In this document: piece by piece, positions 22,509 through 31,381 of the stretch
Layout of the letters: every line of letters begins with the position of its first letter
How positions within the stretch are numbered: position 1 is the first letter of the stretch
Translations under genes and position numbers: made by a program
The notes under the pieces: model-generated
Seen by the model: only the letters and a program-made list of their open reading frames with translations
Database searches by the model: none
What the model was told of the DNA's origin: nothing
Source of the DNA: Arthrobacter globiformis NBRC 12137
GTDB lineage: Bacteria; Actinomycetota; Actinomycetes; Actinomycetales; Micrococcaceae
Reading direction: 5' to 3'
NCBI RefSeq assembly: GCF_000238915.1
Contig: NZ_BAEG01000028.1
Location: 1-40,983, forward strand
DNA length: 40,983 nucleotides

Positions 22509-23369
22509 CTATTTGACGGCGCCGCCGGTGGCCCCGGCCGCGATGTACTTCTGCGCCAGGACCAGCAGCACGATGGCCGGCAGCGAGGACAGCACCGCCG
22601 TCGCCATCACGGCACTCCAGTTGGAGACCTGCGTGCCCAGGTACTGGTAGATGCCCAGCGTCACGGGCCGCACGTCCTCCGTGGTGGTCAGCGTCAGGGC
22701 GAACAGGAAGTCGCTCCACGAGAAGAGGAAGGCGAAGAGCCCGGCGGTGATGAGCGAGTTGCGGCTGATGGGCAGCACGATCGAGACGAACGCCCGGACC
22801 AGCCCGGCGCCGTCCACCCTCGCCGCCTCCACGATGCTGGGCGGGATCCGCATCATGAAGGCCCGCATAATCAGGATCACGAACGGGATGGCGTGGGTCG
22901 AGTCGGCCAGGATCAGCCCGGGGATGGAGTTGAGCAGGCCGAGGTCGTTGTAGGCGGCGTAGAGGGCGTTGGCGATCACGATGCCGGGGATCATCTGCGA
23001 AATGAGGATCGCCAGCAGCGCGGCGTTGATCCAGCGGAACCGGAACTGCGCCAGCATGTAAGCTGCGGGGGCCGCGACGGCCAGGCTGAACACCACCGTA
23101 CCGAGCGAGATGACCAGGCTGGTCAGCAGGTTCGGGCCCTGCTGCGCAATCGCCTTCTCATAGCCCTCGAAACTGGGGTTCAGCGGCAGGAAGTCCGCGG
23201 TGAGGGTGTTGCCCGACGGTTGCAGGGATGCGTTGACCATCCAGTACACCGGGAACAGCATCACCGCGAGCAGCAGAAGTCCGACGGCGGTGTGCCCCAG
23301 CTTGGGCCGGCTGGCCTTCCGCAGCCGGGCCGCCGCGGAGCCCGGCGTCGTTATATCCAGGGTTGTCAT
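22509..23369 (-). CDS. Carbohydrate ABC transporter permease (MalG type)
   Basis: 286 aa, ATG at 23369 with AGGAG close upstream. Six membrane helices are visible, starting [20 protein letters not shown]. The ATPase-contact loop, [20 protein letters not shown], carries the EAA motif around residue 182. It is the C-terminal type (CUT1) permease and pairs with the MalF-type protein whose stop lies 10 bases upstream. The transporter has its own binding protein but no ATPase in this cluster, so a shared MsmK-like ATPase is probably used. Confidence 0.9.
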   Translation of the reverse strand: MTTLDITTPGSAAARLRKASRPKLGHTAVGLLLLAVMLFPVYWMVNASLQPSGNTLTADFLPLNPSFEGYEKAIAQQGPNLLTSLVISLGTVVFSLAVAAPAAYMLAQFRFRWINAALLAILISQMIPGIVIANALYAAYNDLGLLNSIPGLILADSTHAIPFVILIMRAFMMRIPPSIVEAARVDGAGLVRAFVSIVLPISRNSLITAGLFAFLFSWSDFLFALTLTTTEDVRPVTLGIYQYLGTQVSNWSAVMATAVLSSLPAIVLLVLAQKYIAAGATGGAVK

Positions 23370-23379
23370 GGTGCTCCTC

Positions 23380-24351
23380 TTACTCGTCGACCGCACGGCG
23401 GTTCATGCGGAGGTAGACCACCGCGAACACCAGTGAGATCAGGATCAGGATGTTGCTGAAGGCAGCGCCGACGCCGAACTGGAAGTTGACGAACGACTCC
23501 TGGTAGGAGCGCACGGCCAGGGTCTGGGTGGCGTTCGCCGGTCCGCCGTTTGTCAGCCCAAGGATGATGTCCAGGACCTTGAGCGTGTAGACGACGCCGA
23601 GGACCAGGACCACGCTGACCACCGGGCGCAGGTTGGGCCAGGTGATGTGCCAGAACGCCTTCCAGCCGGTTGCGCCGTCGACGGCGCCCGCCTCGTACAG
23701 CTCCTCGGGAATCTCCTGCAGGCCGCCGTAGAGGAGGGTGACGTTGAAGGGAATGCCCACCCAGATGTTGACCAGGACCACGGCCAGCAGCGCCACCGAC
23801 GGGCTGGTCAGCCAGGGGACTGGCTCCTGGATAAGACCGAGGTTCCGCAGGAACGCGTTGAGGATGCCGCTGTCCTGGTCGAGGATCGACCGCCACGTTG
23901 CACTCGAGACGATCAGCGGCAGCAGCCACGGCAGCAGCAGCATCGAACGGAGGAAACCGCTCAGCGGGAACCGCCGTTTGAAGAAACTGGCCAGGGCCAG
24001 TCCAATGACAAACTGGCCGGCGATCGAACCCAGGGTGAACATTGCGGTGTTGAGCATCGCCGGGGCGAAAAGGCTGCTTCCGGCGGCGGTGGCATAGTTC
24101 GCCATGCCAACCCAGGGTGCTTCTCCGGTGAAGAAGGTCCGGGTGGTGTACTCCTGCAGGCTCATCACCACGTTCTTCACCACGGGGTAGCCGAAGAACA
24201 GCAGGAGGAAGAGAGCGGCGGGCGCCAGAAAGAGTGCCTGGACCAGGCGCTCCCGGCGGAAGCCCCGCCGTCGTCCGTCCCGTTCTGCCGTGCCTGCGGT
24301 GGCGGCGGGGGACAGGTCTCCCGGCGCCGGGCTGGTGGTCAGTGTCGGCAC
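23380..24351 (-). CDS. Carbohydrate ABC transporter permease (MalF type)
   Basis: 323 aa. A hydrophilic, basic N terminus (about 1-36) precedes helix 1 (LVQALFLAPAALFLLLFFGY); further helices follow, and the EAA loop reads ELYEAGAVDGATGWKAFWHI near residue 225. It forms the transmembrane channel together with the next gene. Between the binding-protein gene and the MalG-type permease, as in typical CUT1 systems. Confidence 0.9.
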   Translation of the reverse strand: MPTLTTSPAPGDLSPAATAGTAERDGRRRGFRRERLVQALFLAPAALFLLLFFGYPVVKNVVMSLQEYTTRTFFTGEAPWVGMANYATAAGSSLFAPAMLNTAMFTLGSIAGQFVIGLALASFFKRRFPLSGFLRSMLLLPWLLPLIVSSATWRSILDQDSGILNAFLRNLGLIQEPVPWLTSPSVALLAVVLVNIWVGIPFNVTLLYGGLQEIPEELYEAGAVDGATGWKAFWHITWPNLRPVVSVVLVLGVVYTLKVLDIILGLTNGGPANATQTLAVRSYQESFVNFQFGVGAAFSNILILISLVFAVVYLRMNRRAVDE

Positions 24352-24402
24352 GGCCGTGGCTCCTCTCCGTTATGCGTGGTGGGTGCTTGCCTCATCCCGG
24401 GC

Positions 24403-25626
24403 CTACTTCGCCTCGGCCTTGGTGAAGGCCTCCTGCGGGGAAGCCTGGTCGGTCAGCGCCAGCTGGATTGCGGTGTACATGACCGTTGCCGTCTTGGGCC
24501 ATTCCTTGCCGAGCTTGCCCGTCCGGGACTGGGCGTTGGCCACCTGCTCAGTGAACGCTGCCATCTCAGGAACGGCCTTCACGTACTCACCCGCAAGGGC
24601 GGTCTTGGTGGGAACCGTGAAGCGCTCCTTGGCCAGGGCCAGCTGGTTCTCATCGCTGCTGATGCACGCCACCAGCTCAGCGGACTTGGCCTGCTTAGCC
24701 TTGTTGCCGGTCTGCGGCACCGTCCAGACCTCGCCACCCAGCGGCGCTACGGGGGTCTGCCCCTGTGCGTTGACGGGGACCTGGACAGCCTCCCACTTGA
24801 CGTTGGGCGTTTTGGCCAGTGAGGGGATCTGCCACGGTCCGTTGATCATCATGGCGGCCTTGCCTGCAGCGAACTGGTCCCGCACGTCCGCCTGGCTCCA
24901 GTTCACCACGCTCTTGGACGCCGACCCCGAGGCCACCAGGCCGTCAACGAAGCCCAGCGCCTCCGCCACCTTGGGGCTCTTCAGGTCGGTTTCCTCCCCG
25001 CCGTTGGTCCACATGAAGGGCAGGAACTGCCAGCTGCCTTCATAGGTGGCGATCGCGGAGAACGCCAGGCCGTAACGGTCGCCGGTGGTCAGCTTTGACG
25101 CCGCTGCCTTCAGCTCATCCCAGGTCTTGGGCGGCTGGATACCGGCAGCGGCGAGCATCTCCTTGTTGTAGAACAGACCCAGCGTGTTGGCGGTGGGGGC
25201 CAGGCCGTACACCTTGCCCTCGTACGTGGCGGCGTCCAGCATGCCCTGGGCAAAGCCGGAAGTGTCCACACCGAAGTCGTCCAGCGGGGCCAGGCCCCCG
25301 GTTGCGGCGATCTCCTGCACGTCGGGGTTGTCCAGCATCAGCACATCCGGCAGGGTCCGGGAGGACGACCGCTGAAGGACCTTCTGGATGAGGTCCTTGC
25401 CGGGGACGGTCTCGCGCTTGAGGGTCACGCCCAGCTGCGCGGCGCACTTGTCCAGCGCGCCCTGTATGTGGGTCTTGTCAGGTTCGTTGTTGTAGTAGTC
25501 AAGGACGGTGAGCGAGTCGACCTTTTCGCTGGCGGCGGCCTGGCTGCCGCCCCCGCCGCAGGCGGTGAGGGCGAGGGGCGCGATGGCGGCCATGGCCATC
25601 AGGCAGGTGAGTGATGATTTCTTCAT
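24403..25626 (-). CDS. Carbohydrate ABC transporter substrate-binding lipoprotein
   Basis: 407 aa from ATG at 25626 (MKKSSLTCLMAMAAIAPLAL); AAAGGAG lies upstream. The signal ends TACGGGG with the lipidated cysteine at about residue 23. A type-1 extracellular solute-binding domain follows (LPDVLMLDNPDVQEIAATGG, GLFYNKEMLAAAGIQPPKTW, then AAMMINGPWQIPS). The binding protein sits outside the membrane and delivers the sugar to the two permeases encoded next. The first gene upstream is a Gfo/Idh/MocA oxidoreductase. Substrate unknown. Confidence 0.9.
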   Translation of the reverse strand: MKKSSLTCLMAMAAIAPLALTACGGGGSQAAASEKVDSLTVLDYYNNEPDKTHIQGALDKCAAQLGVTLKRETVPGKDLIQKVLQRSSSRTLPDVLMLDNPDVQEIAATGGLAPLDDFGVDTSGFAQGMLDAATYEGKVYGLAPTANTLGLFYNKEMLAAAGIQPPKTWDELKAAASKLTTGDRYGLAFSAIATYEGSWQFLPFMWTNGGEETDLKSPKVAEALGFVDGLVASGSASKSVVNWSQADVRDQFAAGKAAMMINGPWQIPSLAKTPNVKWEAVQVPVNAQGQTPVAPLGGEVWTVPQTGNKAKQAKSAELVACISSDENQLALAKERFTVPTKTALAGEYVKAVPEMAAFTEQVANAQSRTGKLGKEWPKTATVMYTAIQLALTDQASPQEAFTKAEAK

Positions 25627-25813
25627 GAGGGGGCTCCTTTGCCGTGTTTCGGTGGTTGCGGTGTTGGGTGTTCGGTGGTTCCGGTGATTCGTTCGTCCGG
25701 GGGTTCCGTGGTTCCGGGCGCACGGGATCATCCGGGCGGCCTATGGCCGCTGCGGTTGGCTGCGTTGTACTGAATGGCTCCGGTGGTTGGTTCGTGCCGG
25801 GAACGACGGCGGG
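25627..25813. other. Intergenic region with degenerate GGTGGTTCCG repeats
   Basis: Between the oxidoreductase and the binding-protein gene the plus strand repeats variants of GGTGGTTCCG (25652-25715: GGTGGTTGCGG, GGTGGTTCCGG, GGGGGTTCCG, GTGGTTCCGG). It may be a low-complexity spacer, or an mRNA segment that partly uncouples expression of the abundant binding protein from the first gene. I see no gene. Confidence 0.35.
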
Positions 25814-27049
25814 CTACGCGCCGGCCGTTACGTCCTGCCACTGGGCGTTGTTGGCGGCACTGGCCTCTGCGGCTTCGAGGAGGCGCTGGATCTGCAGCCC
25901 CTCCGCGAACGATGGCTCCGGCTGTTCGCCGCGGGCGACGCACCGGGCGAAGTCGGCTGCCTGATGGACGAAGGCGTGGTCGTAGCCGAGCCCATGTCCG
26001 GGCGGCCACCACGCTCCGGCGTACGGGTGATTGGGCTCCGTGACGAGAATGCGGCGAAAGCCTGACGATTCGGCGGGGTCGGTGTGGTCATGGAACCACA
26101 GCTCATTGAGGTCCTCGAAGTCGAAGGCCAGCGAACCGCGTGAACCATTGACCTCAAGCCTGATGGCATTCTTGCGGCCCGTGGCGAAGCGGGTTGCCTC
26201 GAACGTAGCCAGCGCCCCTTCGGCGGTCCGTCCGATGACGACGGTGGCATCATCCACGGTCACTGCGCCCCGTTCGGGCTTCTCGTGGCCCTGCGCTCGC
26301 AGGCCGGATGCTGGCTCGGGGCCCAGCTGGGCCTGGAGTCCGGACGACGAACCGGCATACGGCCTGGTCTTCACAAAAGTCTCCGTCAGCGCGCTCATCC
26401 CTGCCAGGCGGTGGCCGGTCACGTACTGCGCGAGGTCGATGATGTGTGCGCCGATGTCGCCGAGCGCACCTGAACCGGCTTTGTCCTTCTGTAGGCGCCA
26501 GACCAGCGGGAACTCCTCATCCACGATCCAGTCCTGCAGATACGAGGCACGGATATGGCGGACGGTGCCGAGCCTGCCGTCCCGGACCAGCTCCCTTGCG
26601 TAGGCGAGTGCCGGTGTCCGGCGGTAGCTGAAGCCGACCATCGCCAGGGCGCCCCGGGCCTTCGCCTCCTCCGCAGCGAGGGCCATCCTCTCGGCTTCGC
26701 CCACTGTGTTGGCGAGGGGCTTTTCGCAGAGGACGTGCTTGCCGGCCTCGAGCGCGGCCATGGCAATCTCTGCGTGCAGGCTCCCCGGGGCGCAGATGTC
26801 GACGGCGTCGATGTCCGGGTCGGCCACGAGGGTCCGCCAGTCGGTCTCCACCCGGCCGATGCCGAACCTGTTGGCGAAAGATTGGGCTGCTTCCTGGTCG
26901 CGGCCGCAGACCGCTGCGAGGACGGGTACCACGCCGAGGTCGAAGAACCGCGGTGCCGTGATCCAGGCCTGTGCGTGAATGGAGCCCATGAATGAGTAGC
27001 CGATGAGGGCTATCCGCAGCTTTCCGGGCTCTGATGTTGTGGACGTCAT
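25814..27049 (-). CDS. Gfo/Idh/MocA-family oxidoreductase
   Basis: 411 aa, ATG at 27049 with GGAGGACG directly upstream. The Rossmann start (LRIALIGYSFMGSIHAQAW) has the G-x-G-x2-G motif partly altered (GYSFMG). Next come HVLCEKPLANTVGEAERMA with E-K-P, and LGDIGAHIIDLAQYVTGHRL with the D-I-x-A-H-x3-D motif. The N-terminal domain binds NAD(P), and the C-terminal domain (CRDPxxFxAT-like TFEATRFATGRKNAIRLEVN) is the substrate-binding sheet. It is the first gene of the sugar operon, and an operator-like palindrome lies 39 bases upstream, so LacI-type control is expected. Second of two such enzymes in the operon. Confidence 0.9.
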   Translation of the reverse strand: MTSTTSEPGKLRIALIGYSFMGSIHAQAWITAPRFFDLGVVPVLAAVCGRDQEAAQSFANRFGIGRVETDWRTLVADPDIDAVDICAPGSLHAEIAMAALEAGKHVLCEKPLANTVGEAERMALAAEEAKARGALAMVGFSYRRTPALAYARELVRDGRLGTVRHIRASYLQDWIVDEEFPLVWRLQKDKAGSGALGDIGAHIIDLAQYVTGHRLAGMSALTETFVKTRPYAGSSSGLQAQLGPEPASGLRAQGHEKPERGAVTVDDATVVIGRTAEGALATFEATRFATGRKNAIRLEVNGSRGSLAFDFEDLNELWFHDHTDPAESSGFRRILVTEPNHPYAGAWWPPGHGLGYDHAFVHQAADFARCVARGEQPEPSFAEGLQIQRLLEAAEASAANNAQWQDVTAGA

Positions 27050-27087
27050 CGTCCTCCTGTCGAAAAAGTGGGTTCGCGCGGACAGGC

Positions 27088-27103
27088 AGTTAAGCGGTTA
27101 ACT
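27088..27103. promoter_or_regulatory. Operator-like palindrome, site 1
   Basis: AGTTAAGCGGTTAACT, an inverted repeat of AGTTAA and TTAACT around a CG centre. This is the LacI-family pattern. It lies 39 bases upstream of the first oxidoreductase gene and matches site 2 (in reverse orientation) at 15 of 16 positions. Confidence 0.7.
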
Positions 27104-27189
27104 CGAAGGCCAAAGTCCGCCACGGGTTCAATATGTCGGGGGATGTCGGAACAACTCTGCATGCCGCAGCGCGGGGTTGTCAAGGAAAA

Positions 27190-27205
27190 AGTTAACCGCT
27201 TTACT
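27190..27205. promoter_or_regulatory. Operator-like palindrome, site 2
   Basis: AGTTAACCGCTTTACT, 45 bases upstream of the regulator's start codon. Centre-to-centre distance to site 1 is 102 bases, so a dimer at each could loop the divergent promoter region, and the regulator could control itself. Confidence 0.7.
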
Positions 27206-27250
27206 GGAGTCCTGTCCGGTTCCCCGAGTCTGAACTGAAAGAGGCGCGCT

Positions 27251-28267
27251 GTGCCCACCATGAGAGACGTTGCGAGGCTGGCGGACGTCTCGATCGCCAC
27301 GGTGTCCTTTGTCATCAATGACACCAAGCCGGTTGCCCCGGCCACCCGCGCCAGGGTCGAGGAGGCCATGCAGCAGCTTGGCTATCGCCGGAATGCCCTG
27401 GGACGTGCGCTGGCCAGCAAGCGCACCCGGATCATTGCCCTGCTCTACCCTGCGCTGCAGCGGCGGCTTAGCGAGACCGCCGTAAAGTTCTTCACCAGCG
27501 CGACCCAGACGGCGAAGGACCTCGGCTACAACCTTGTGCTGTGGCCCATCAGCAACGACGCCGGGCAGATTGAGGAGCTCATCTCAAGCGGCTTCATCGA
27601 CGGTGTCCTGCTCATGGAAGTGCAGCTGGACGATGCCCGGGTGGAGCGGCTGCAGCGATCCACGTTGCCGTTTGCCCTGATCGGACGGACGCGGCATCCG
27701 GAGGAACTGCCGTACGTTGACGTCGACTTTGAGAATTCCATGATCGAGGCCGTCTCCTACCTGGAGGGGCTGGGCCACAGCCGGCTCTGTTTCGTGGACA
27801 GCGGCGGGGCCGAGCATGCCCTCAGCGGCTACGGTCCTGTGGTGCGGAGCAGGGCGACCTTTGCCGCGGAAGTGGAGCGCCGCGGGCTGGAATCAGTCCA
27901 CCTCTCCTGCGAGGAGTCGCCGATGTCAGGTCAGAACGCCGCAGAAAAGCTGCTCGAAACAGCCCCGGACACGACGGCAGTGATCCTCATGAACGACAAC
28001 GCGTCGTTCGGCTTCCTGAACGGCCTGAATAGGCGCGGCATCGACGTCCCCGGGGACATGTCGGTCCTGCTGATCGGCTCAACGCCGGACGGGGCTGCAG
28101 CGACGGATCCCCGGCTGACTGTCCTCACCCTGCCCAGCACGGAGCTGGGACGCATGGGTGTCGAAACGCTCGTAGACCAGCTCGAGGAGCCGGGCGGCCC
28201 CATGCGCCAGGCCGTGGTGATTTGCTGTTTTGAGGAAGGGCAGTCGACAGGACCTGTGCAGCGGTAA
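27251..28267 (+). CDS. LacI-family transcriptional regulator
   Basis: 338 aa from a GTG at 27251. Residues 4-23 (MRDVARLADVSIATVSFVIN) are the LacI helix-turn-helix; NALGRALASKRT near residue 52 is the hinge helix that inserts in the operator minor groove. The periplasmic-binding-like ligand domain follows, including FIDGVLLMEVQLDD, GYGPVVRSRATFAAEV and LPSTELGRMGVETLVDQL. It probably represses the divergent sugar operon in the absence of a sugar derivative. Two matching palindromes lie between the genes. Confidence 0.9.
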   Translation: MPTMRDVARLADVSIATVSFVINDTKPVAPATRARVEEAMQQLGYRRNALGRALASKRTRIIALLYPALQRRLSETAVKFFTSATQTAKDLGYNLVLWPISNDAGQIEELISSGFIDGVLLMEVQLDDARVERLQRSTLPFALIGRTRHPEELPYVDVDFENSMIEAVSYLEGLGHSRLCFVDSGGAEHALSGYGPVVRSRATFAAEVERRGLESVHLSCEESPMSGQNAAEKLLETAPDTTAVILMNDNASFGFLNGLNRRGIDVPGDMSVLLIGSTPDGAAATDPRLTVLTLPSTELGRMGVETLVDQLEEPGGPMRQAVVICCFEEGQSTGPVQR

Positions 28268-28338
28268 ACCCAACTGGGTCGCAGCTGTGGGGGTTCTGAG
28301 CGCTCAGAACCCTCCTGTGCTGCGTCCCAGTTGGGTTT
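28266..28338. repeat. Nested perfect palindrome, terminator or intergenic repeat
   Basis: The outer arms read AAACCCAACTGGG and CCCAGTTGGGTTT (13 bp, perfect); flanking bases inside also pair (GCAGC with GCTGC). The centre is a perfect 22 bp palindrome, GGGTTCTGAGC followed by its complement (28291-28312). It starts in the stop codon of the regulator and lies between convergent genes, so a bidirectional terminator is possible. There is no clear T-run, so a mobile REP/MITE-like repeat is equally likely. Confidence 0.7.
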
Positions 28339-28358
28339 GCAAGCCGCGTCGAGTCTGT

Positions 28359-29573
28359 TTACCCCGCCTGCCGCCGCAGCGCGCGGCCCAAACGTGCGGC
28401 CGCCTCCTCCAGCTGCGGCTCGCTGACGTGGCCGTAGGCCAGGCGAAGGTGCCGGTCGGCGTCGGTGCCCGGGCCCGAGGGGAAGAACGAGCCCCGCTGG
28501 TATTCGATGCCCTCGGCACTGGCGTCGGCAGCGAGCCGGTCCGCGTCGATGCTGTTGTCCAGCAGCCGCGGCCACAGGAACAGCCCGCCGTCGGGTACGT
28601 CGGCGTCGAAGACGCCGGGCGCCTCGCGTTCAAGGGCGTTCACCAGGGTCTGTGCGCGGTTCCGGTACAGGGCCCTTGCCCGGTCCAGGGTCGCATCGAA
28701 CAGGCCCGGATCCGAGGTGAGGAGCTCGCCGACCACGGCCTGCACGAGTGTGGAACTGTGTGAGTCCTGCCGGCTGCGGAGCGCCACAATGTCCCGGGTC
28801 AGATGCTCCGGAACCACAGCCCAGCCAAGGCGCAGGCCCGGGCCGAGTGTCTTGGTGAAGGTGTTGATGTGGATGACGTGCTCCGAGGCGTTGAACACGT
28901 CAGAGCCCGCCGCGGGCGTGGAAAACCACAGCTCCCGGTACGGGTTGTCGGCGAACACAATGAACCCGTACTGCTCAGCGAGCCTGACCAGCTCACGGCG
29001 CCCCTCCTCGGACAGCGTGCCCTGGGTGGGGTTGTGGAAGTCCGGGACCGTGTACAGCGCCGACGGGCGGGCGCCGGCGCGCAGCAGGTCCGCCAGCTGC
29101 CCGACGTCGAGCCCGGAGGGGCCGACGGCGACCGGCAGGATCTCGGCGGCCGACAGTTCCAGCCCGCGCAGGAACAGCGGAAAGATCGGGTTGTCGACGG
29201 CAACCAGATCCCCGCGTTCGACGACGGCCTGGATCGCCAGTGCCAGGCCGTGGAACCCGCCGTTGGTCACGATGATCCGGTTCACCGGAACGCCCTCGCG
29301 CTCGGCTATCCATTCCCGCAGCGGTGAGATGCCCTCGGTGCGGGAGTACTGCAGCGCCGGTACGCCCGGGCGGGAAAGGACCCGGGCCGTCGCCTCGGTA
29401 AGCTGCTGGGTGGGGAGTACGCCCGGATCCGGAATGCCGCCCAGCAGCTCGATGGCGTCCGCGCGCCCGTCACGCAGCGTGGCGTCACCGAATCCTTTCG
29501 GTGCGCTCAATCCGGCCACCAGGGCGGGGCGGCGGTCCGCCGCGGCAAGGGGGAGAGTGGGGCTGATGGTCAT
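28359..29573 (-). CDS. PLP-dependent aminotransferase (class I/II, MocR-catalytic-like)
   Basis: 404 aa. LQYSRTEGISPLREWIAE, IIVTNGGFHGLALAIQAV, YTVPDFHNPTQGTLSEEG and VFADNPYRELWF are family motifs with the N-P-T and D-x-P-Y segments. Lys in NTFTKTLGPGLRLGW (about residue 246) should bind pyridoxal phosphate. It lacks the N-terminal GntR helix-turn-helix of MocR regulators, so it is an enzyme, like 2-aminoadipate or aromatic aminotransferases. The start overlaps the stop of the ABC ATPase gene by 4 bases. An amino acid derived from the transported compound is a plausible substrate; this is inferred from context. Confidence 0.85.
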   Translation of the reverse strand: MTISPTLPLAAADRRPALVAGLSAPKGFGDATLRDGRADAIELLGGIPDPGVLPTQQLTEATARVLSRPGVPALQYSRTEGISPLREWIAEREGVPVNRIIVTNGGFHGLALAIQAVVERGDLVAVDNPIFPLFLRGLELSAAEILPVAVGPSGLDVGQLADLLRAGARPSALYTVPDFHNPTQGTLSEEGRRELVRLAEQYGFIVFADNPYRELWFSTPAAGSDVFNASEHVIHINTFTKTLGPGLRLGWAVVPEHLTRDIVALRSRQDSHSSTLVQAVVGELLTSDPGLFDATLDRARALYRNRAQTLVNALEREAPGVFDADVPDGGLFLWPRLLDNSIDADRLAADASAEGIEYQRGSFFPSGPGTDADRHLRLAYGHVSEPQLEEAAARLGRALRRQAG

Positions 29574-31381
29574 GGTGTTGCCTCCGCAAATTGTTCGGGC
29601 GTTGTGCTCTGGTGCTGCGTGTCGGGCCCATGTGCCGGCCGGGAGATGCGCGGGATCGCGTCCAGCAGCTCCCGTGTGTAGGGGTGCTGCGGCCGGCTGA
29701 AGATCTGCTCGACGGTCCCGTCTTCCACCACCTGGCCGCGCCGCAGGACGGAGACTGTGTCCGCGATCTGCCTCACCAGCGCCAGGTCGTGGGAGACGAA
29801 CAGGTACGTCAACCCCACCTCGCGCTGCATCCGGGCCAGCAGTTCCAGGATTCCGGCCTGGACGCTGACGTCCAGGGCCGACGTCGGTTCGTCCAGGACC
29901 ACGACGTCGGGCCGCAGCACCAGTGCGCGGGCGATAGCCACGCGCTGCCGCTGGCCGCCCGAGAGGTGTGCGGGGCGGCGGCCGAGGACTGATTCCGGCA
30001 GGCCGACGGACGCGAGCACCTCCTGCACGCGCTCCGCGCGCCCGGCCTTGCTGCCGACGTCGAACTGGTCCAGCGGCTCACGGACGATCCTGCTGACGCG
30101 CCACGTCGGGTCCAGCGAGGTGAAGGGGTTCTGGTAGACCAGCTGCAGGTGCCGGCGGACCCCGCGCAGGTCGGCGTGCGACCGGCCGTGGATCCCATCC
30201 CCGCCCACGGTGATGTCACCGGAGTCAGGCTGTTCGAGGCCCAGGAGCAGCCGGATGGCAGTGGTCTTTCCGGACCCCGATTCACCCACCAGGGCGTGGG
30301 TGGTCCCGCGCTTCACGGCGAAGGACACGCCGTCGACCGCCAGGACGTCCTTGCCGCGCGAGGAGAAGCGCTTGGTAACGCCGCGCACGTCGATGTGGGG
30401 CGCGCTGTCCGCCGACCCACCAGGCTGTGCCAACCCGCCAAACTGTGCCAACCCAACGGATACCGGCAGGCCGCCGTCGTCCGCTTGTTCCTGGTTGTGG
30501 GCCGACGGCTGGCTGCGGTAGCGGTCCGGGTTGAGCGCCGGAACGTCGGCGTGCAGGCTGCGGGCGTAGTCGGAGCGGGGCGCCTCGAAGACCTGCCGGG
30601 CCGTGCCGCTCTCTTGCACAGCGCCGTCCTTGAGCACGACGAGGCTGTCCGCACGTTCGGCCGCAACCGCCAGGTCATGCGTAATGAGCAGCAGGCCGAT
30701 GTCCAGCTCCTGCCGCAGCTCGGAAAGCATGTCCAGAATGAGCTTCTGGACCGTGACGTCCAGGGCCGACGTCGGCTCGTCCGCCACTATCAGCGACGGC
30801 CGCGGAAGCACCGTCAGGCCGATCAGCACCCGCTGGAGCATGCCGCCGGAAAGCTGGTGCGGGTACGAGTTGTAGACCCGGACCGGGTCCGGCAAACCGA
30901 CCTGTTCGAACACCGCGAGGATCCGCGAGCGCCGCTCCTCGGCGTCGGTCCCGCCGAGCAGGCCGGCTGCTTCGTGGGCCTGCGATCCGATGGTGCGGAC
31001 CGGGTTCAGGGCGGAGCCGGGGTCCTGCGGGATGAACCCGAGCTGCCGGCCGCGGAGCGGGCGGAACTGCCGGTCCGGCAGTCCGAGCGTCTCCCGCCCG
31101 TCCAGCCGCACGTTTCCGGTGACCGTGACGTCGTCGTGCGGAAGCAGCCGCAGGATGGCCTTGGCGATCGTTGACTTGCCCGATCCTGATTCTCCGATCA
31201 GGGCGAGGCTCTGGCCACGCTCCAGGGAGAAGCCGACGTCGCGCACCACCGCGTTCCTGCCATACGCCACCGCCAGGTTCTCCACGCTGAGGAGTGTCCC
31301 GTTGGGTCGTGGCACGTTGTTGTCCTTTCCACTGCGGCGCAGCGCATCCTGCGTCGGCGTCTCCTGCGTCGGCACGGCCAT
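29570..31381 (-). CDS. Dipeptide-type ABC transporter, fused double ATPase (DppD-DppF)
   Basis: 603 aa from ATG at 31381, overlapping the permease stop by one base (TGATG). Two complete ATPase domains are present: first Walker A GESGSGKSTIAKA (about 60), signature LSGGMLQRV, Walker B LIVADEPTSALD; second GESGSGKTTAIRL (about 370), LSGGQRQRVAIARA, VVLDEPTSALD. Each domain ends in the oligopeptide-type tail (HPYTRELLDAIP at the C terminus). A linker of about 50 residues (VGLAQFGGLAQPGGS) with a short tandem repeat joins them. It powers the two permeases encoded upstream. Confidence 0.9.
   Translation of the reverse strand: MAVPTQETPTQDALRRSGKDNNVPRPNGTLLSVENLAVAYGRNAVVRDVGFSLERGQSLALIGESGSGKSTIAKAILRLLPHDDVTVTGNVRLDGRETLGLPDRQFRPLRGRQLGFIPQDPGSALNPVRTIGSQAHEAAGLLGGTDAEERRSRILAVFEQVGLPDPVRVYNSYPHQLSGGMLQRVLIGLTVLPRPSLIVADEPTSALDVTVQKLILDMLSELRQELDIGLLLITHDLAVAAERADSLVVLKDGAVQESGTARQVFEAPRSDYARSLHADVPALNPDRYRSQPSAHNQEQADDGGLPVSVGLAQFGGLAQPGGSADSAPHIDVRGVTKRFSSRGKDVLAVDGVSFAVKRGTTHALVGESGSGKTTAIRLLLGLEQPDSGDITVGGDGIHGRSHADLRGVRRHLQLVYQNPFTSLDPTWRVSRIVREPLDQFDVGSKAGRAERVQEVLASVGLPESVLGRRPAHLSGGQRQRVAIARALVLRPDVVVLDEPTSALDVSVQAGILELLARMQREVGLTYLFVSHDLALVRQIADTVSVLRRGQVVEDGTVEQIFSRPQHPYTRELLDAIPRISRPAHGPDTQHQSTTPEQFAEATP

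Noticed and set aside
30410..30470. Short tandem repeat in the linker of the fused ATPase
   Set aside because: It encodes a flexible linker (AQFGGLAQPGG) and is likely slippage without wider meaning.
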